NCBI GenBank assembly: GCA_963707905.1
Contig: CAVPSA010000042.1
Span: 184,849-248,848, forward strand
Direction: 5' to 3'
Source: DASXKD01 sp963707905
Lineage (GTDB): Bacteria; Actinomycetota; Actinomycetes; Streptosporangiales; Streptosporangiaceae
Length of the DNA: 64,000 nucleotides
Shown here: piece by piece, positions 8,717 through 17,047 of the stretch
Position numbering within the stretch: position 1 is the first letter of the stretch
Layout of the letters: every line of letters begins with the position of its first letter
Made by a program: the position numbers and the translations under genes
Notes under the pieces: model-generated
What the model was told of the DNA's origin: nothing
The model's input: only the letters and a program-made list of their open reading frames with translations
Database searches by the model: none

Positions 8717-9664
8717 CTAGCCGGTTACCAGTTGGATGCCGCGCAGGCCTTTCTTCGGGTGAATCTCCACAAGTACCCCGTCCAGAATTCCTTCGCCATA
8801 TTCGCTGCCGGGGTTGGCGATCGGGACGCCGTCGAGCTTCTTGATGCCCTTGGACTCGTGGATATGGCCGTGCAGGCCGATCAGCGGGCGGTACTTGGAG
8901 ATCGCGTCGCGGGTCGCCGTGCTGCCCACCGGGATCATCTCCGGCCCGGCGCCGGTCATGACCATCCGCAGCTCCTCATCGAGCCGCGGTGCCAGGTCGA
9001 GACCGCTGCCAAGGGGCGGCACGTGCAGGCTGAAGATGGTCTTGCCGGGGTCTTTGACGCCAGCGGCGGCCTGATCGATCCGGGCGGCGAGCTGGTCCTC
9101 GGGAATGTCGCGGGGGCACGGCCACGGGGTGGGGTTGCCATAGCCCATGCCGAGGATCTCGTATCCGTGCCCGAGTTCGATGACCCGCCCGTTGGGGTCC
9201 TCGATCACCTCCGACTTGCGCAATGCGTCATCGACCTCGAAGAAGTCGTCGTTGGCGCCGCTCACCATGCACCGGATACCGGTGCCCCGGAGTTTTTCGT
9301 CCGCCTCGGCCAGCCACTCCTCGACCCGCTCGATCACCAGCTCATGGAAAAGCTGATCGACCCGGCTCTGGTCTTCCGCGTACCAGGCCTGCTCATCCGG
9401 GGTCATCTCGCGCGAATACTGGCCGGTGTCCGCGATGCGGATCTTGAGCTTGGCCAGTTCCTCGGCCGATTCGACCCGGCGCGTGACGCCCAGGAACCTG
9501 GCCGTCGAGTACCCGCCAGCCTGCGTGACGATCGGGACCACGAACTTCCCGGTGATGTCCCCGCCGACCACGATGATGTCGGCGTTGTAGTACTTGGCGG
9601 AAGCCAGGAACTTCTTCCAGCATTTACGGGAGGCGTGAATGTCGGAGCAGAAGTAGATCCGCAT
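8717..9664 (-). CDS. Calcineurin-like metallophosphoesterase
   Basis: 315 aa from the ATG at 9664, chosen because it overlaps the creatininase stop (TGATG) and starts directly with the first metal motif. Motifs in order: CSDIH (D8, H10), VVGGDITGK (D36), SGANDDFF (GND/E-type Asn), SLHVPPLGS (His) and GLHGHIHES (GHxH). These are the binuclear metal ligands of class III phosphoesterases. The substrate could be a nucleotide, a phosphodiester or a small phosphorylated compound. An enzyme of this class inside a permease/ureohydrolase/creatininase operon is unusual, and its role there is unclear. Confidence 0.85.
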   Translation of the reverse strand: MRIYFCSDIHASRKCWKKFLASAKYYNADIIVVGGDITGKFVVPIVTQAGGYSTARFLGVTRRVESAEELAKLKIRIADTGQYSREMTPDEQAWYAEDQSRVDQLFHELVIERVEEWLAEADEKLRGTGIRCMVSGANDDFFEVDDALRKSEVIEDPNGRVIELGHGYEILGMGYGNPTPWPCPRDIPEDQLAARIDQAAAGVKDPGKTIFSLHVPPLGSGLDLAPRLDEELRMVMTGAGPEMIPVGSTATRDAISKYRPLIGLHGHIHESKGIKKLDGVPIANPGSEYGEGILDGVLVEIHPKKGLRGIQLVTG

Positions 9665-10446
9665 CAAGATCCCTGCCCCTCGGGGAATTCCTGGTCCAGG
9701 ATCGCGGTAAGCCGGTCGATCAGGAGGCCGGTGAGGGCCGTCCCGATCTCGGGGCTGGCTGGCAGGGCGCTGTAGCCGATGCCGTTGGGCCACAGGATGT
9801 CGGCGGGCGCCGGGAAGATGTCGTAGGTGATCATCCGCTCGGCACCCCCGGCCTGCTTGTGCTCGGTGCGGACGAGTTCCGGCGCGATGACCTCCAGCAT
9901 GGACGTTTCCGTGATCGAGGCGTGCTCGGCCGCCCACCCGGGGAAAGCGTCGCCGAAGATGCGCTGCACGTCGTCGGCGCTCACCTGGTCCCACCAGTTG
10001 ACCAGGAGCACCTTGGACGTCCCGTGGTAGGGCTCACTCGCCTGTTCCGCGGCCTCGAGCAAGGTCCACGCGTTCTCGAAGTGCCCGTTGAGGATGACGA
10101 CCTTGCGGAAGCCCTGGCGCAGGAAGTCATCGACCACGGACCGCACCACCTGCTCGAGCACCCGGCCGGGCAGCCCCACCGAGCCGGGGAAGTGCCGGCC
10201 GCCGCCGCTGCGCGGCCGGGAGTAGGCCGCGTAGAACATCGTCGGCGCGACGACCAGCCTGCGCCGCGCCGCCACCTGAGCGGCGATGTAGGCCGGGATG
10301 AAACCGTCGGTGCCGAGCGGCAGATGCGGGCCGTGCTGTTCGATCGCCCCCACCGGAAGCACGATGGGCGTGCCCGCCTCGATCTCCGCACGCACCTCGA
10401 GCCAGGTCATCTGTTCCATGGGCCGCGGCCCGGCCGGAAGTCCCAT
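9664..10446 (-). CDS. Creatininase family amidohydrolase
   Basis: 260 aa from the ATG at 10446, which lies 10 bp after the SDR stop with GTGAGG as ribosome site; a more distal start would overlap the SDR gene. The metal motif VGAIEQHGPHLPLGTD (E36, H38, D47) is intact, and NGHFEN replaces the more common NGHGGN. Known members hydrolyse cyclic amides or formamides (creatinine, mycofactocin precursor MftE, FAPy intermediates). Given the ureohydrolase neighbours, a creatinine-like or other cyclic guanidino/amide substrate is reasonable, but this is inference. Confidence 0.85.
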   Translation of the reverse strand: MGLPAGPRPMEQMTWLEVRAEIEAGTPIVLPVGAIEQHGPHLPLGTDGFIPAYIAAQVAARRRLVVAPTMFYAAYSRPRSGGGRHFPGSVGLPGRVLEQVVRSVVDDFLRQGFRKVVILNGHFENAWTLLEAAEQASEPYHGTSKVLLVNWWDQVSADDVQRIFGDAFPGWAAEHASITETSMLEVIAPELVRTEHKQAGGAERMITYDIFPAPADILWPNGIGYSALPASPEIGTALTGLLIDRLTAILDQEFPEGQGS

Positions 10447-10456
10447 GCTCAGCGCC

Positions 10457-11230
10457 TCACAATCCGTACCAGCAGGTGGCACCGCCGTCGACGACGAGCA
10501 TGGCGCCGGTCATGAACGACGACGCATCGCTGGCCAGGAAGAACGCCGCCTCGGCGATCTCCTCGGGGCGCCCGAGCCGGCCGAGGGGAAGCGGCGCGAC
10601 CTGGATCCGCTCCAGTTCGGCCGGGTCGCCGGTCTGAAACCAGCCGCGCAGCATCGGCGTGTCGATGGGCCCCGGGCACAGGCAGTTGACCCGGATCCCG
10701 AGCGGCGCCGAGTCGATCGCCAGGGCCCGGGTCAGGTTCACCACACCGCCCTTGGCGGCGCAGTACGCCGCGGCACGGCTGGCGCCCCTGATGCCGATCT
10801 CGGATCCGGTGAGCACCACCGCGCCGCCGCCGGCCCGGGCCAGCGCGGGGATGCCGTACTTGGCCAGCCGGAAACAGCCGCCCAGGTTGACGTCGACAGC
10901 CAGCTGGTAGTCCTCTTCTGAGGTATCGGGTGCGGCACCGACGGGCATCACCCCCGCGCTTGCGTAGAGCACGTCAATACGTCCCCAGCGCTGCTCGGCG
11001 GCCGTCACGAGCGCTGCCACGTCAGCGGGCCTGCGGACATCGGTGTCGAGGTGGAAAGCTTCGCCGCCGCCCGCGGTGATCTCCGCGGCGACCTCGGCCC
11101 CCTCGGCCGGTTGCGGGGAGCCGATCGCGACCTTCGCGCCCGCGGCGCTGAACCGTTTCGCGCCCGCCCGGCCCAGGCCGGAACTGCCTCCCGTGATGAC
11201 CGCCACCCGGCCATCGAGCCTGTCCGTCAC
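10457..11230 (-). CDS. SDR family NAD(P)-dependent oxidoreductase
   Basis: 257 aa from the GTG at 11230, which has GGGGGG just upstream. It is a classical short-chain dehydrogenase with TGGSSGLGR near the N-terminus, YASAGVM (the NAG variant), catalytic Ser in LTGSEIGIRGAS and the Tyr/Lys pair in AAYCAAKGG. The C-terminal end has the expected cofactor/substrate loop, PGPIDTPMLRGW. It is the first gene of the operon that runs down to 5362. The substrate is unknown. Most likely it oxidises or reduces an alcohol/carbonyl produced in the same catabolic path. Confidence 0.88.
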   Translation of the reverse strand: MTDRLDGRVAVITGGSSGLGRAGAKRFSAAGAKVAIGSPQPAEGAEVAAEITAGGGEAFHLDTDVRRPADVAALVTAAEQRWGRIDVLYASAGVMPVGAAPDTSEEDYQLAVDVNLGGCFRLAKYGIPALARAGGGAVVLTGSEIGIRGASRAAAYCAAKGGVVNLTRALAIDSAPLGIRVNCLCPGPIDTPMLRGWFQTGDPAELERIQVAPLPLGRLGRPEEIAEAAFFLASDASSFMTGAMLVVDGGATCWYGL

Positions 11231-11288
11231 TATCCCCCCAACTGCCAGCCGGAATCGGGGTGGCCCGCCGCCAGGTGCGGGCACATCT

Positions 11289-11303
11289 GGTCGACTGTCG
11301 ACC
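11289..11303. promoter_or_regulatory. 15-bp palindrome in the leader of the SDR/creatininase/ureohydrolase operon
   Basis: GGTCGACTGTCGACC has perfect 7-bp arms around one base. It sits 59 bp upstream of the SDR GTG in the 127-bp gap after the LLM gene. The overlapping bases GTCGACCGTCAAC on its right side give a second related half-site. The 7-1-7 geometry matches the palindromes at 15307-15321 and 22891-22905. It is a candidate operator for the operon's own GntR regulator. Confidence 0.5.
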
Positions 11304-11357
11304 GTCAACGAACGGTAACCGTGCACCGTAATCACCGTCAAGACGGCAAATACGGAC

Positions 11358-12362
11358 TTATCGCAAGGATTCGGCGAGCGCGGGGGCCACCTCGGCCGCA
11401 AGAGCCTCCAGGTGTGCCAGTGCCATGCCGAGCGGCACACCGGGCAGCCGCGGCCAGATCACCGCCTCGTCGAACGGGTAGGCCTGGCGCAGTGCCAGCA
11501 GCCGCTCGGCAACCTCGCCGGGCCGGCCGATCAGCATCTGCCGGCGCAGGTCATCCAGATCATCCGAGAAGGCGTAGCCGCCCGCCGAGGCGACGCCGCC
11601 CTCCCACTCCTGGTACTTGCGCTGCTGGTAGGCAAACGCGGGGCCGACCGTCTCCGCCCACTCCCGGCCGGCGTCCTCGCTGGCCCAGAGCACCGTGGCG
11701 AAGATGAGGCGGAAGTCCTCCGGGCCGCGGCCGTGGCGGTCCAGGGCGGGCCGGATCACCTCGCGGTAGAGCCGGGGCAGTTCGCGCTCCGGGGCGAGGT
11801 AGGCGTAGGCGAAATGACCATCCGCGTACCGCGCGGCGCGCTCCACCGGCGGCCGGCGCATGCCGCCGAGCACCAGCGGGATGGGGCGCTGCACCGGCGG
11901 CACGTTGACCCAGGCGCCGTCCGGGAGCAGCCCGCCGGACAGGCCCGCCTTGATGAAGGCGACGCCTTCGTCCATCGCCCGGGCCCGTTCGGCCAGGTCG
12001 GCGCCGAACACGCGGAACTCGTCCGGGTAGTTCCCGGCGCCGAGGCCCAGCGTGAGCCGGCCCTGGGACAGCACGTCCACCAGGCACGCCTCCTCCACCA
12101 CCCGGCGGGGATGGGTGAGCGGCAGCAGGATGACGGCGGTGCCGAGGCGGATCCGGCTGGTCTCCCTGGCCAGCGCGGCGAGCATCGGCAACTGGGCCGG
12201 GAGGTAGCCGTCGTCGACGCCGTGCTGCTCGGTGGTCCAGGCATGCGCGAACCCGAGGCGCTCCGCGGCCTGCACCAGGGTGATGCCGTCCTCGAAGTCG
12301 GCGGCCCGCGGCGGTACGCCGGGCCGGGCGCGGAAGTCCATGTAGATGCTGAGCCGGCTCAC
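11358..12362 (-). CDS. LLM class flavin-dependent oxidoreductase (luciferase-like)
   Basis: 334 aa from the GTG at 12362, preceded by GGAGAAGG at good spacing; a TTG four codons upstream lies inside that ribosome site. Family marks include YMDFRARPG at the start, AERLGFAHAWTTEQHG, RIRLGTAVILLPLTHP, GRLTLGLGAGNYPDEF and VLGGMRRPP. Members use reduced flavin (FMNH2 or F420) for monooxygenation or dehydrogenation in the cytoplasm. It is divergent from an SDR gene at 12434, with only 71 bp between, and upstream of the SDR/creatininase operon on the same strand. Confidence 0.88.
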   Translation of the reverse strand: MSRLSIYMDFRARPGVPPRAADFEDGITLVQAAERLGFAHAWTTEQHGVDDGYLPAQLPMLAALARETSRIRLGTAVILLPLTHPRRVVEEACLVDVLSQGRLTLGLGAGNYPDEFRVFGADLAERARAMDEGVAFIKAGLSGGLLPDGAWVNVPPVQRPIPLVLGGMRRPPVERAARYADGHFAYAYLAPERELPRLYREVIRPALDRHGRGPEDFRLIFATVLWASEDAGREWAETVGPAFAYQQRKYQEWEGGVASAGGYAFSDDLDDLRRQMLIGRPGEVAERLLALRQAYPFDEAVIWPRLPGVPLGMALAHLEALAAEVAPALAESLR

Positions 12363-12433
12363 GGCCTTCTCCAATCAGCGCGGGAACGGTAGCATTCACC
12401 AGCCCAAATGGCCTGGCAGGCAGGGAGGCTGCG

Positions 12434-13204
12434 ATGGACTGGGACGGCCGCGTGGTGCTCGTCACCGGAGGTTCGCGTGGCATCGGGCTTGCCACGGCGA
12501 AGCGGTTCCGCGACGGTGGCGCCCGCGTCGTGATCGCCGGCCGCAGCGAGGAAGCCCTGGCGTCCGCGGCGGCAGGCCTGGGCCACGACGGGCGGGTCGG
12601 CACCGTCGCCGCCGACGTGGGCACGGTGGCGGGCTGCTACGCCGTGGTGGATCACGCGGTCACCGCCTTCGGCCGGCTCGACGTGCTGTTCACCAACGCC
12701 GGCGGCTACGAGTCCGCGCCGCTGGGCGAGGTCACGGAAGACATGTGGGACCGCACCGTCGATACGCATCTGAAGGGCACCTTCTTCTGCGTGCAGGCGG
12801 CCGCCGGGGCACTGCGGGCAGCGCGGGGATGTGTGGTGACCATGGCCTCGGACGCCGGCCTGCTCGGCTTCCGTGGCGGGTGGGCGGCCTACTGCGCGGC
12901 GATGGGCGGGGTGGTGAACCTGACCCGGCAGCTTGCCGCCGACCTGGCACCGGAGGTCCGGGTGAACGCGGTGGCACCGGGGCCGGTCGGCACCGAGCAC
13001 CTGTACGCCGACCTGTCCGCCGCATCGTACGGCGGTTTCGAAGGTGCCGCCGACGCCGTGCAGGCCGTCACGCAGACCCTGCCGCTGCGCCGGATCATCG
13101 AGCCGGACGAGGTCGCCAGGGCGGTGTGCTTCCTGGCCGGCCTGGAGTCGATGACGGGCTCGGTGCTGAGCGTCGATGCCGGGACGACGATCGCGCTGCC
13201 CTGA
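12434..13204 (+). CDS. SDR family protein with catalytic Lys replaced by Met
   Basis: 256 aa. The start ATG at 12434 has GGGAGG 4-9 nt upstream. The cofactor motif VTGGSRGIGLATAKRF, the FTNAGGYESAP segment and the Ser in VTMASDAGLLG are intact. The active-site YxxxK reads YCAAM in GGWAAYCAAMGGVVNLTR; the codon is ATG where AAG would be expected. The neighbouring SDR at 10457-11230 has AAYCAAKGG in the same context, so alignment is not in doubt. Loss of this Lys normally abolishes classical SDR activity, so this may be a non-canonical or inactive member, or carry a sequence error. Confidence 0.85.
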   Translation: MDWDGRVVLVTGGSRGIGLATAKRFRDGGARVVIAGRSEEALASAAAGLGHDGRVGTVAADVGTVAGCYAVVDHAVTAFGRLDVLFTNAGGYESAPLGEVTEDMWDRTVDTHLKGTFFCVQAAAGALRAARGCVVTMASDAGLLGFRGGWAAYCAAMGGVVNLTRQLAADLAPEVRVNAVAPGPVGTEHLYADLSAASYGGFEGAADAVQAVTQTLPLRRIIEPDEVARAVCFLAGLESMTGSVLSVDAGTTIALP

Positions 13205-13217
13205 CCCGCGGCGGGGA

Positions 13218-13234
13218 CCCGCCGTCACGGCGGG
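13218..13234 (+). terminator. Short hairpin after the SDR gene
   Basis: CCCGCCG (13218-13224) and CGGCGGG (13228-13234) form a 7-bp stem with a 3-nt loop, 13 bp after the SDR stop. It could end transcription from both sides, since the next gene is convergent. Confidence 0.5.
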
Positions 13235-13317
13235 CCTGGGCGGTACAGGGCAAGCTGGCTGACGCCCTCGCCCGCTTCGCCGATGATCGCTGGGGCCTCC
13301 TTCCGAGCGGGCCGCCG

Positions 13318-14196
13318 TCACCGGCCCACGCCGAGAACGAACAGGCCGACGATCGTCAGGCTGACGCCCAGGACCTGGATCCGCCGCATCCGCTCGCCGA
13401 GCACCAGGACGCCGCCGGCGATGACGACCAGCGGGAAACAGGCCGAGGCCGCCGCCGTCACGGACACGGAGCCGCCCTGGCTGGCCCTGGTGTAAGCCAG
13501 GAAGGCCAGCACGTCGAACAGCCCGGCGACGGCCGGCAGGGCAAGGTCAACCGGCCGCGGCCGGTGCACCCGGCGGCCCAGCGCTGCCGCGGCGGTGGCG
13601 CCGAGCAGGATCGCGAACGTGACCACCCGCGAGGCGGCCACCGGCACGAACCAGCCCAGGTGCTCCGCCGACCGGCCAAGGATGTAGGTCGTCACCCCCC
13701 AGCAGACCATTGCGGCGAGCGCGAACCAGATGCCCGTGCGCCGCCCGGCCTGCTGCCCCGGGTGGTCCTGGCCGGGGCGCTGGCCGGGCTGGCCGGATGC
13801 CGACGCCAGGACCACGCCACCGATGGTGAGCCCGATGCCGGCCGCGGCGGCCGGTGCCACCGTCTCCTGGCCGAGCAGGACCGCCAGCAGCACGGTGATC
13901 ACGGCATAGGCGGAGAAAATGGGGCTGACCAGCGATACCGGCCCGAGTTGCAGGGCCCGGTAGAAGCCCGCATAGGACGCCGCGCCCAGGATGCCGCTCA
14001 GCACCAGGGCGGCAAGATCGGCCCGCGGCAGGTGAATGCCGCCACTGCCTGTCCTGGCAGCGACGATGCCAAGCACGGCGAGGGTGACCACCTGGCCGGT
14101 GCACATGGTGAGCAGCAGGCCAACCCTGCGAGTGCTGACCGCGCCCATGAAGTCGGCAAGGCCCCAGCACAGCGCCGCAGCGAGGGCGACGATCAC
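13318..14196 (-). CDS. DMT (EamA) family transporter, copy 1
   Basis: 292 aa with about ten hydrophobic helices in two EamA halves: the first begins ALAAALCWGLADFMGAV, the second TGIWFALAAMVCWGVTTYIL. Members export or import small metabolites. The two halves are joined by a hydrophilic GQPGQRPGQDHPGQ linker. The start GTG overlaps the Rieske stop (GTGA, 14193-14196), so the two are coupled and the transporter probably handles the Rieske substrate or product. Compared with copy 2 it has 13 substitutions and one codon fewer, almost all between residues 112 and 215. This is far more than any other gene of the unit. Confidence 0.85.
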   Translation of the reverse strand: MIVALAAALCWGLADFMGAVSTRRVGLLLTMCTGQVVTLAVLGIVAARTGSGGIHLPRADLAALVLSGILGAASYAGFYRALQLGPVSLVSPIFSAYAVITVLLAVLLGQETVAPAAAAGIGLTIGGVVLASASGQPGQRPGQDHPGQQAGRRTGIWFALAAMVCWGVTTYILGRSAEHLGWFVPVAASRVVTFAILLGATAAAALGRRVHRPRPVDLALPAVAGLFDVLAFLAYTRASQGGSVSVTAAASACFPLVVIAGGVLVLGERMRRIQVLGVSLTIVGLFVLGVGR

Positions 14197-15278
14197 CGGC
14201 GGCTGCGGGCGCCGGCATCCGCGCCGGCGTGCCGCGCGGCGAACTGGTCCAGCAGCTCACGGTAGAGCTGGCGGTAGGCCACGGCGTAACGGTCGGCGCG
14301 CACATGCGCCTGGCCGCCGAGTTCCAGCGGGGATTCCGGCGGGTCCAGGGCCGCGACGATCGGGATGTCCTCGGCGAACACCCGGCTCTCCAGCGCGACC
14401 TGCTCCGCGACGGCGCCGTACTGTGCCCGGAACGAGGCGTTGGCCGCCACGAAGAAGAACACGCGGCAGCCGGGACCGTCGGCGGCCAGCGGCGCGGCTA
14501 CCTGGCACACGATTCGCTTACCGCCGCCCGGGTGCTCGGTGTAGACGTAGGACAGGCTGCCCGCGCAGAACCGGTAGTGGATGAGCTGCGCCGAGGCCAC
14601 GCCGGCGTCCAGCGGGTCGGCGTCGGTGCCGCCGAAGCGGTATTTCGGGCCCGCGTCAGCGCCGCCGTCCACCTGCCATTCGTCTGCGTACCGCAGCACG
14701 AATTCCCAGGCCAGCCGCCAGCCATCCCGGCGCACGGTATAGCCGGGGATGAGCGGCGACACGTTCCCGAATGTCTCCTTGTGCACGAACGCGAAGTGAC
14801 TCGAGTCGCGGAAATTCTCGGTGATGCTGCGCAGGCCGCAGCCGACATCGAACGGATCACCGTGACCGATCTCCCAGGCATCGGACGGGTCGGCCATCTC
14901 GATAATGCCCGGCGGCTCCAGGAATGGCTCACGAATCGATATCCAGGCGAACCCGAAGCTGGTATGGACGGGAAAGGTTTCCAGCTTCGCGGCGGGGTGA
15001 GCGCCGGGCTGCGAGGGCACGAGCCGGCACCTGCCGTCGCGGTCGAAGCGCCAGCCATGGTAGGGGCATTCCAGTTCGTCGCCGACGGTCCGGCCCAGCG
15101 AGAGCCGGGCCCACCGGTGCGGGCACCGGTCCCGTGCCGCGGCGATGCCGCGCGAGGTCCGGTAGAGGACGATCCGGTGGCCGAGCAGTTCGGCGGCAAG
15201 AGGGCCGGGTCCCACATCGGCCTCGCGCGCGACCGGGAACCACAATCGCTCGAGCATCTCGGTCTCATGCGGGTACAA
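14193..15278 (-). CDS. Rieske non-heme iron oxygenase, copy 1
   Basis: 361 aa. The Rieske [2Fe-2S] ligands are C52/H54 (CPHRW) and C71/H74 (CPYHGW). The mononuclear iron site is in ENFRDSSHFAFVH (H161, H166, with D158 as bridging Asp). This layout matches VanA/phenylpropionate-type oxygenase alpha subunits that act without a small beta subunit. It needs a ferredoxin/reductase, which is not encoded nearby. It is coupled to the DMT transporter. A palindrome at 15307-15321 lies 29 bp upstream of its ATG. It probably hydroxylates or N/O-demethylates a small organic substrate; identity unknown. Five substitutions separate it from copy 2. Confidence 0.9.
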   Translation of the reverse strand: MYPHETEMLERLWFPVAREADVGPGPLAAELLGHRIVLYRTSRGIAAARDRCPHRWARLSLGRTVGDELECPYHGWRFDRDGRCRLVPSQPGAHPAAKLETFPVHTSFGFAWISIREPFLEPPGIIEMADPSDAWEIGHGDPFDVGCGLRSITENFRDSSHFAFVHKETFGNVSPLIPGYTVRRDGWRLAWEFVLRYADEWQVDGGADAGPKYRFGGTDADPLDAGVASAQLIHYRFCAGSLSYVYTEHPGGGKRIVCQVAAPLAADGPGCRVFFFVAANASFRAQYGAVAEQVALESRVFAEDIPIVAALDPPESPLELGGQAHVRADRYAVAYRQLYRELLDQFAARHAGADAGARSRR

Positions 15279-15306
15279 GCGGCCTCCCGGCAGGAGCTTT
15301 GCCGAC

Positions 15307-15321
15307 TGTCAACAGTTGACA
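15307..15321. promoter_or_regulatory. Palindromic candidate operator upstream of the Rieske gene, copy 1
   Basis: TGTCAACAGTTGACA has perfect 7-bp arms around one base, 29 bp upstream of the Rieske start. It is conserved in copy 2. The geometry and the GTC(A/G)AC half-site resemble the palindrome at 11289-11303. Confidence 0.5.
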
Positions 15322-15439
15322 AAGTAGGGAGTTTCACCCGGACAGGTCAAGGCAAAGCCGGCAAAACGCCTAGGTCAGCCCGCTAGGGTGCCGGGCTGGC
15401 GGATGCCGATGGCCTGGCCGGCCGGTGGTCGCGGCGCCG

Positions 15440-16039
15440 TTACGGGCCCTGGTGCACCTGAAGCTCAAGCGGCGTGATGCCGCCGGCGCTGATCGGCACG
15501 ATGTCCATCGGGCAGCTCGACAGCACCACGAGGCAATCCATGTGCGCCTGGAATGCGATGTAGTCGCCGGGGCCTGAGGAGGCCGTGTGCGAGGTGAGGG
15601 TGCCGTCCGCGGCGGCCCTGACGTCCATGAAGACATTGAGCGGCTGCGGAACCGCGGGAAGGGCGAACCCGTGCCCGTCCAGCGCCTGCCGCAGGTTCTC
15701 CGCGCAGGATCGGTGTGACGGTTCCGCGCCGAGCAGCGCATAACGCGCCGGATCGCAGGCGGCGTACAGCATGTCGTGCCGGCCGGGTGAAGTGTCCGCT
15801 GTCACGGACAGGATCGGGCGCCGCCGGTTCGTCAGTACGGGGTCACCAGGCTGCGGAAACAGCTTCGCGATCGCAACCCTGGTGTGCCCGGCGCTGGCGT
15901 ACTCGCCCGGGTCGGCGGCGGCCACGGCGAACAGGTCACCCACCTGGCGGCCTGCGACATCCACGACGCGGACGTGGTGGCCCTCCCTGACCAGGACGGC
16001 CCGCCCCTCGCCAGGTGGCACCAGCACAGATTCGATCAT
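15440..16039 (-). CDS. DUF1989 (urea carboxylase-associated / carboxyguanidine deiminase-like) protein, copy 1
   Basis: 199 aa, the normal family length. Recognisable blocks: VAGRQVGDLFAVAA, SPGRHDMLYAACDPARY, PLNVFMDV, PGDYIAFQAHMDCLVVLSSC. DUF1989 proteins include the two subunits of carboxyguanidine deiminase in the guanidine carboxylase pathway and other enzymes acting on carboxyguanidine-like groups. Only one DUF1989 gene is present per unit and there is no guanidine carboxylase in the window, so this may be a different member. It sits 57 bp after the amidohydrolase stop in the ureohydrolase operon. Differences from copy 2: V/A and Q/R at two positions. Confidence 0.88.
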   Translation of the reverse strand: MIESVLVPPGEGRAVLVREGHHVRVVDVAGRQVGDLFAVAAADPGEYASAGHTRVAIAKLFPQPGDPVLTNRRRPILSVTADTSPGRHDMLYAACDPARYALLGAEPSHRSCAENLRQALDGHGFALPAVPQPLNVFMDVRAAADGTLTSHTASSGPGDYIAFQAHMDCLVVLSSCPMDIVPISAGGITPLELQVHQGP

Positions 16040-16096
16040 GCGCTCATCCTCCCCGCACCGCTGGCCGCGGCGCGCACCGCCCCGGGAGTCGTGGCG

Positions 16097-17047
16097 TCAG
16101 CACGGCAGCCGGAGGATTCTGGCCGCGTTCTCGCCGAGGATGGCGTTCTTCTCTGCCTGGGAAAGCACCGGCAGCGACAGCACGAGTTCCGCGGTGTGCG
16201 CGGGCTCATACCACGGATAGTCGGAGCCGAGCACGACGCGCTCCGGCCCGATCTCACGGATCAGCGTGGCCAGCTCCGCCGGGGTCGGTGCGCCCGGGGC
16301 ACCCGCCCATTCGATGATCTCGCACAGGTCGAACGCGACCTGCGGGAACGCCCGGGCCATGGCGAGTGTGTCCGGCCACTTCCCGCCGCCCAGGTGCGCC
16401 AGCACCACGGTGAGCCCGGGGAACTCCGCAAGCACGGGCGCGAACGCAGCGACCTCGGCGAACGGCAACCCGTCCCTGGCGGGCCCGGTATGCGACAGCA
16501 CAGCCAGTCCCAACTCGTTGCACGCCCGGTACACGGGCTGCAGGCGTGTTTCGTTCGGCTCAAATTTCTGCAGCACCGGGTGCAGCTTCACGCCCCGCGC
16601 GCCGCGCTCGGCCATCTCGCGCAGGTGGGCCACGTTGCGCTCAGCGGGGAGCGCCCACGGATCCATCGCGACGAACCCGGTGAGGGTGGGCACGCCGGCG
16701 AGCGTGTCCATCAGCCACCGGTTGAACGCCACGTACCGTTCGCCGATGGTGGCGTCGAACTCGGCCAGGGCCCGGGCCCGTTCCGCCGCGTCCACGTCCG
16801 GCGGCAGCGTGGATTCGTACTGCTGCCGGAACGGGCCGGCCGCGAAGAGGTTCAGCACGACCCCATGGGCGAACCCGCCCCGGTGCAGCGCCACGGCCGT
16901 CTCCTCCAGCGTGCCGGTGTCCTCGCTGAAGCGGACACCGCCGCGCTCGCCGTACTCCCAGATTTCGTAGCCCGTCTTCCACCACCCCCCTTCCGCGCGC
17001 GACGGATACAGGTGGAGGTGCGTGTCGACCTTCAGCGGCCCGCTCAT
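16097..17047 (-). CDS. Amidohydrolase family (TIM-barrel) metal-dependent hydrolase, copy 1
   Basis: 316 aa from the ATG at 17047, chosen because it overlaps the ureohydrolase stop as ATGA; an in-frame ATG seven codons upstream also exists. Metal and active-site motifs: VDTHLHLYPS (H10, H12), RGVKLHPV, LSHTGPA, LAHLGGGKW and LGSDYPWYEP (Asp). This is the amidohydrolase_2 / ACMS-decarboxylase-like group, which hydrolyses C-N or decarboxylates C-C bonds. Position right after the ureohydrolase suggests it acts on a later intermediate. Three substitutions separate it from copy 2. Confidence 0.87.
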   Translation of the reverse strand: MSGPLKVDTHLHLYPSRAEGGWWKTGYEIWEYGERGGVRFSEDTGTLEETAVALHRGGFAHGVVLNLFAAGPFRQQYESTLPPDVDAAERARALAEFDATIGERYVAFNRWLMDTLAGVPTLTGFVAMDPWALPAERNVAHLREMAERGARGVKLHPVLQKFEPNETRLQPVYRACNELGLAVLSHTGPARDGLPFAEVAAFAPVLAEFPGLTVVLAHLGGGKWPDTLAMARAFPQVAFDLCEIIEWAGAPGAPTPAELATLIREIGPERVVLGSDYPWYEPAHTAELVLSLPVLSQAEKNAILGENAARILRLPC

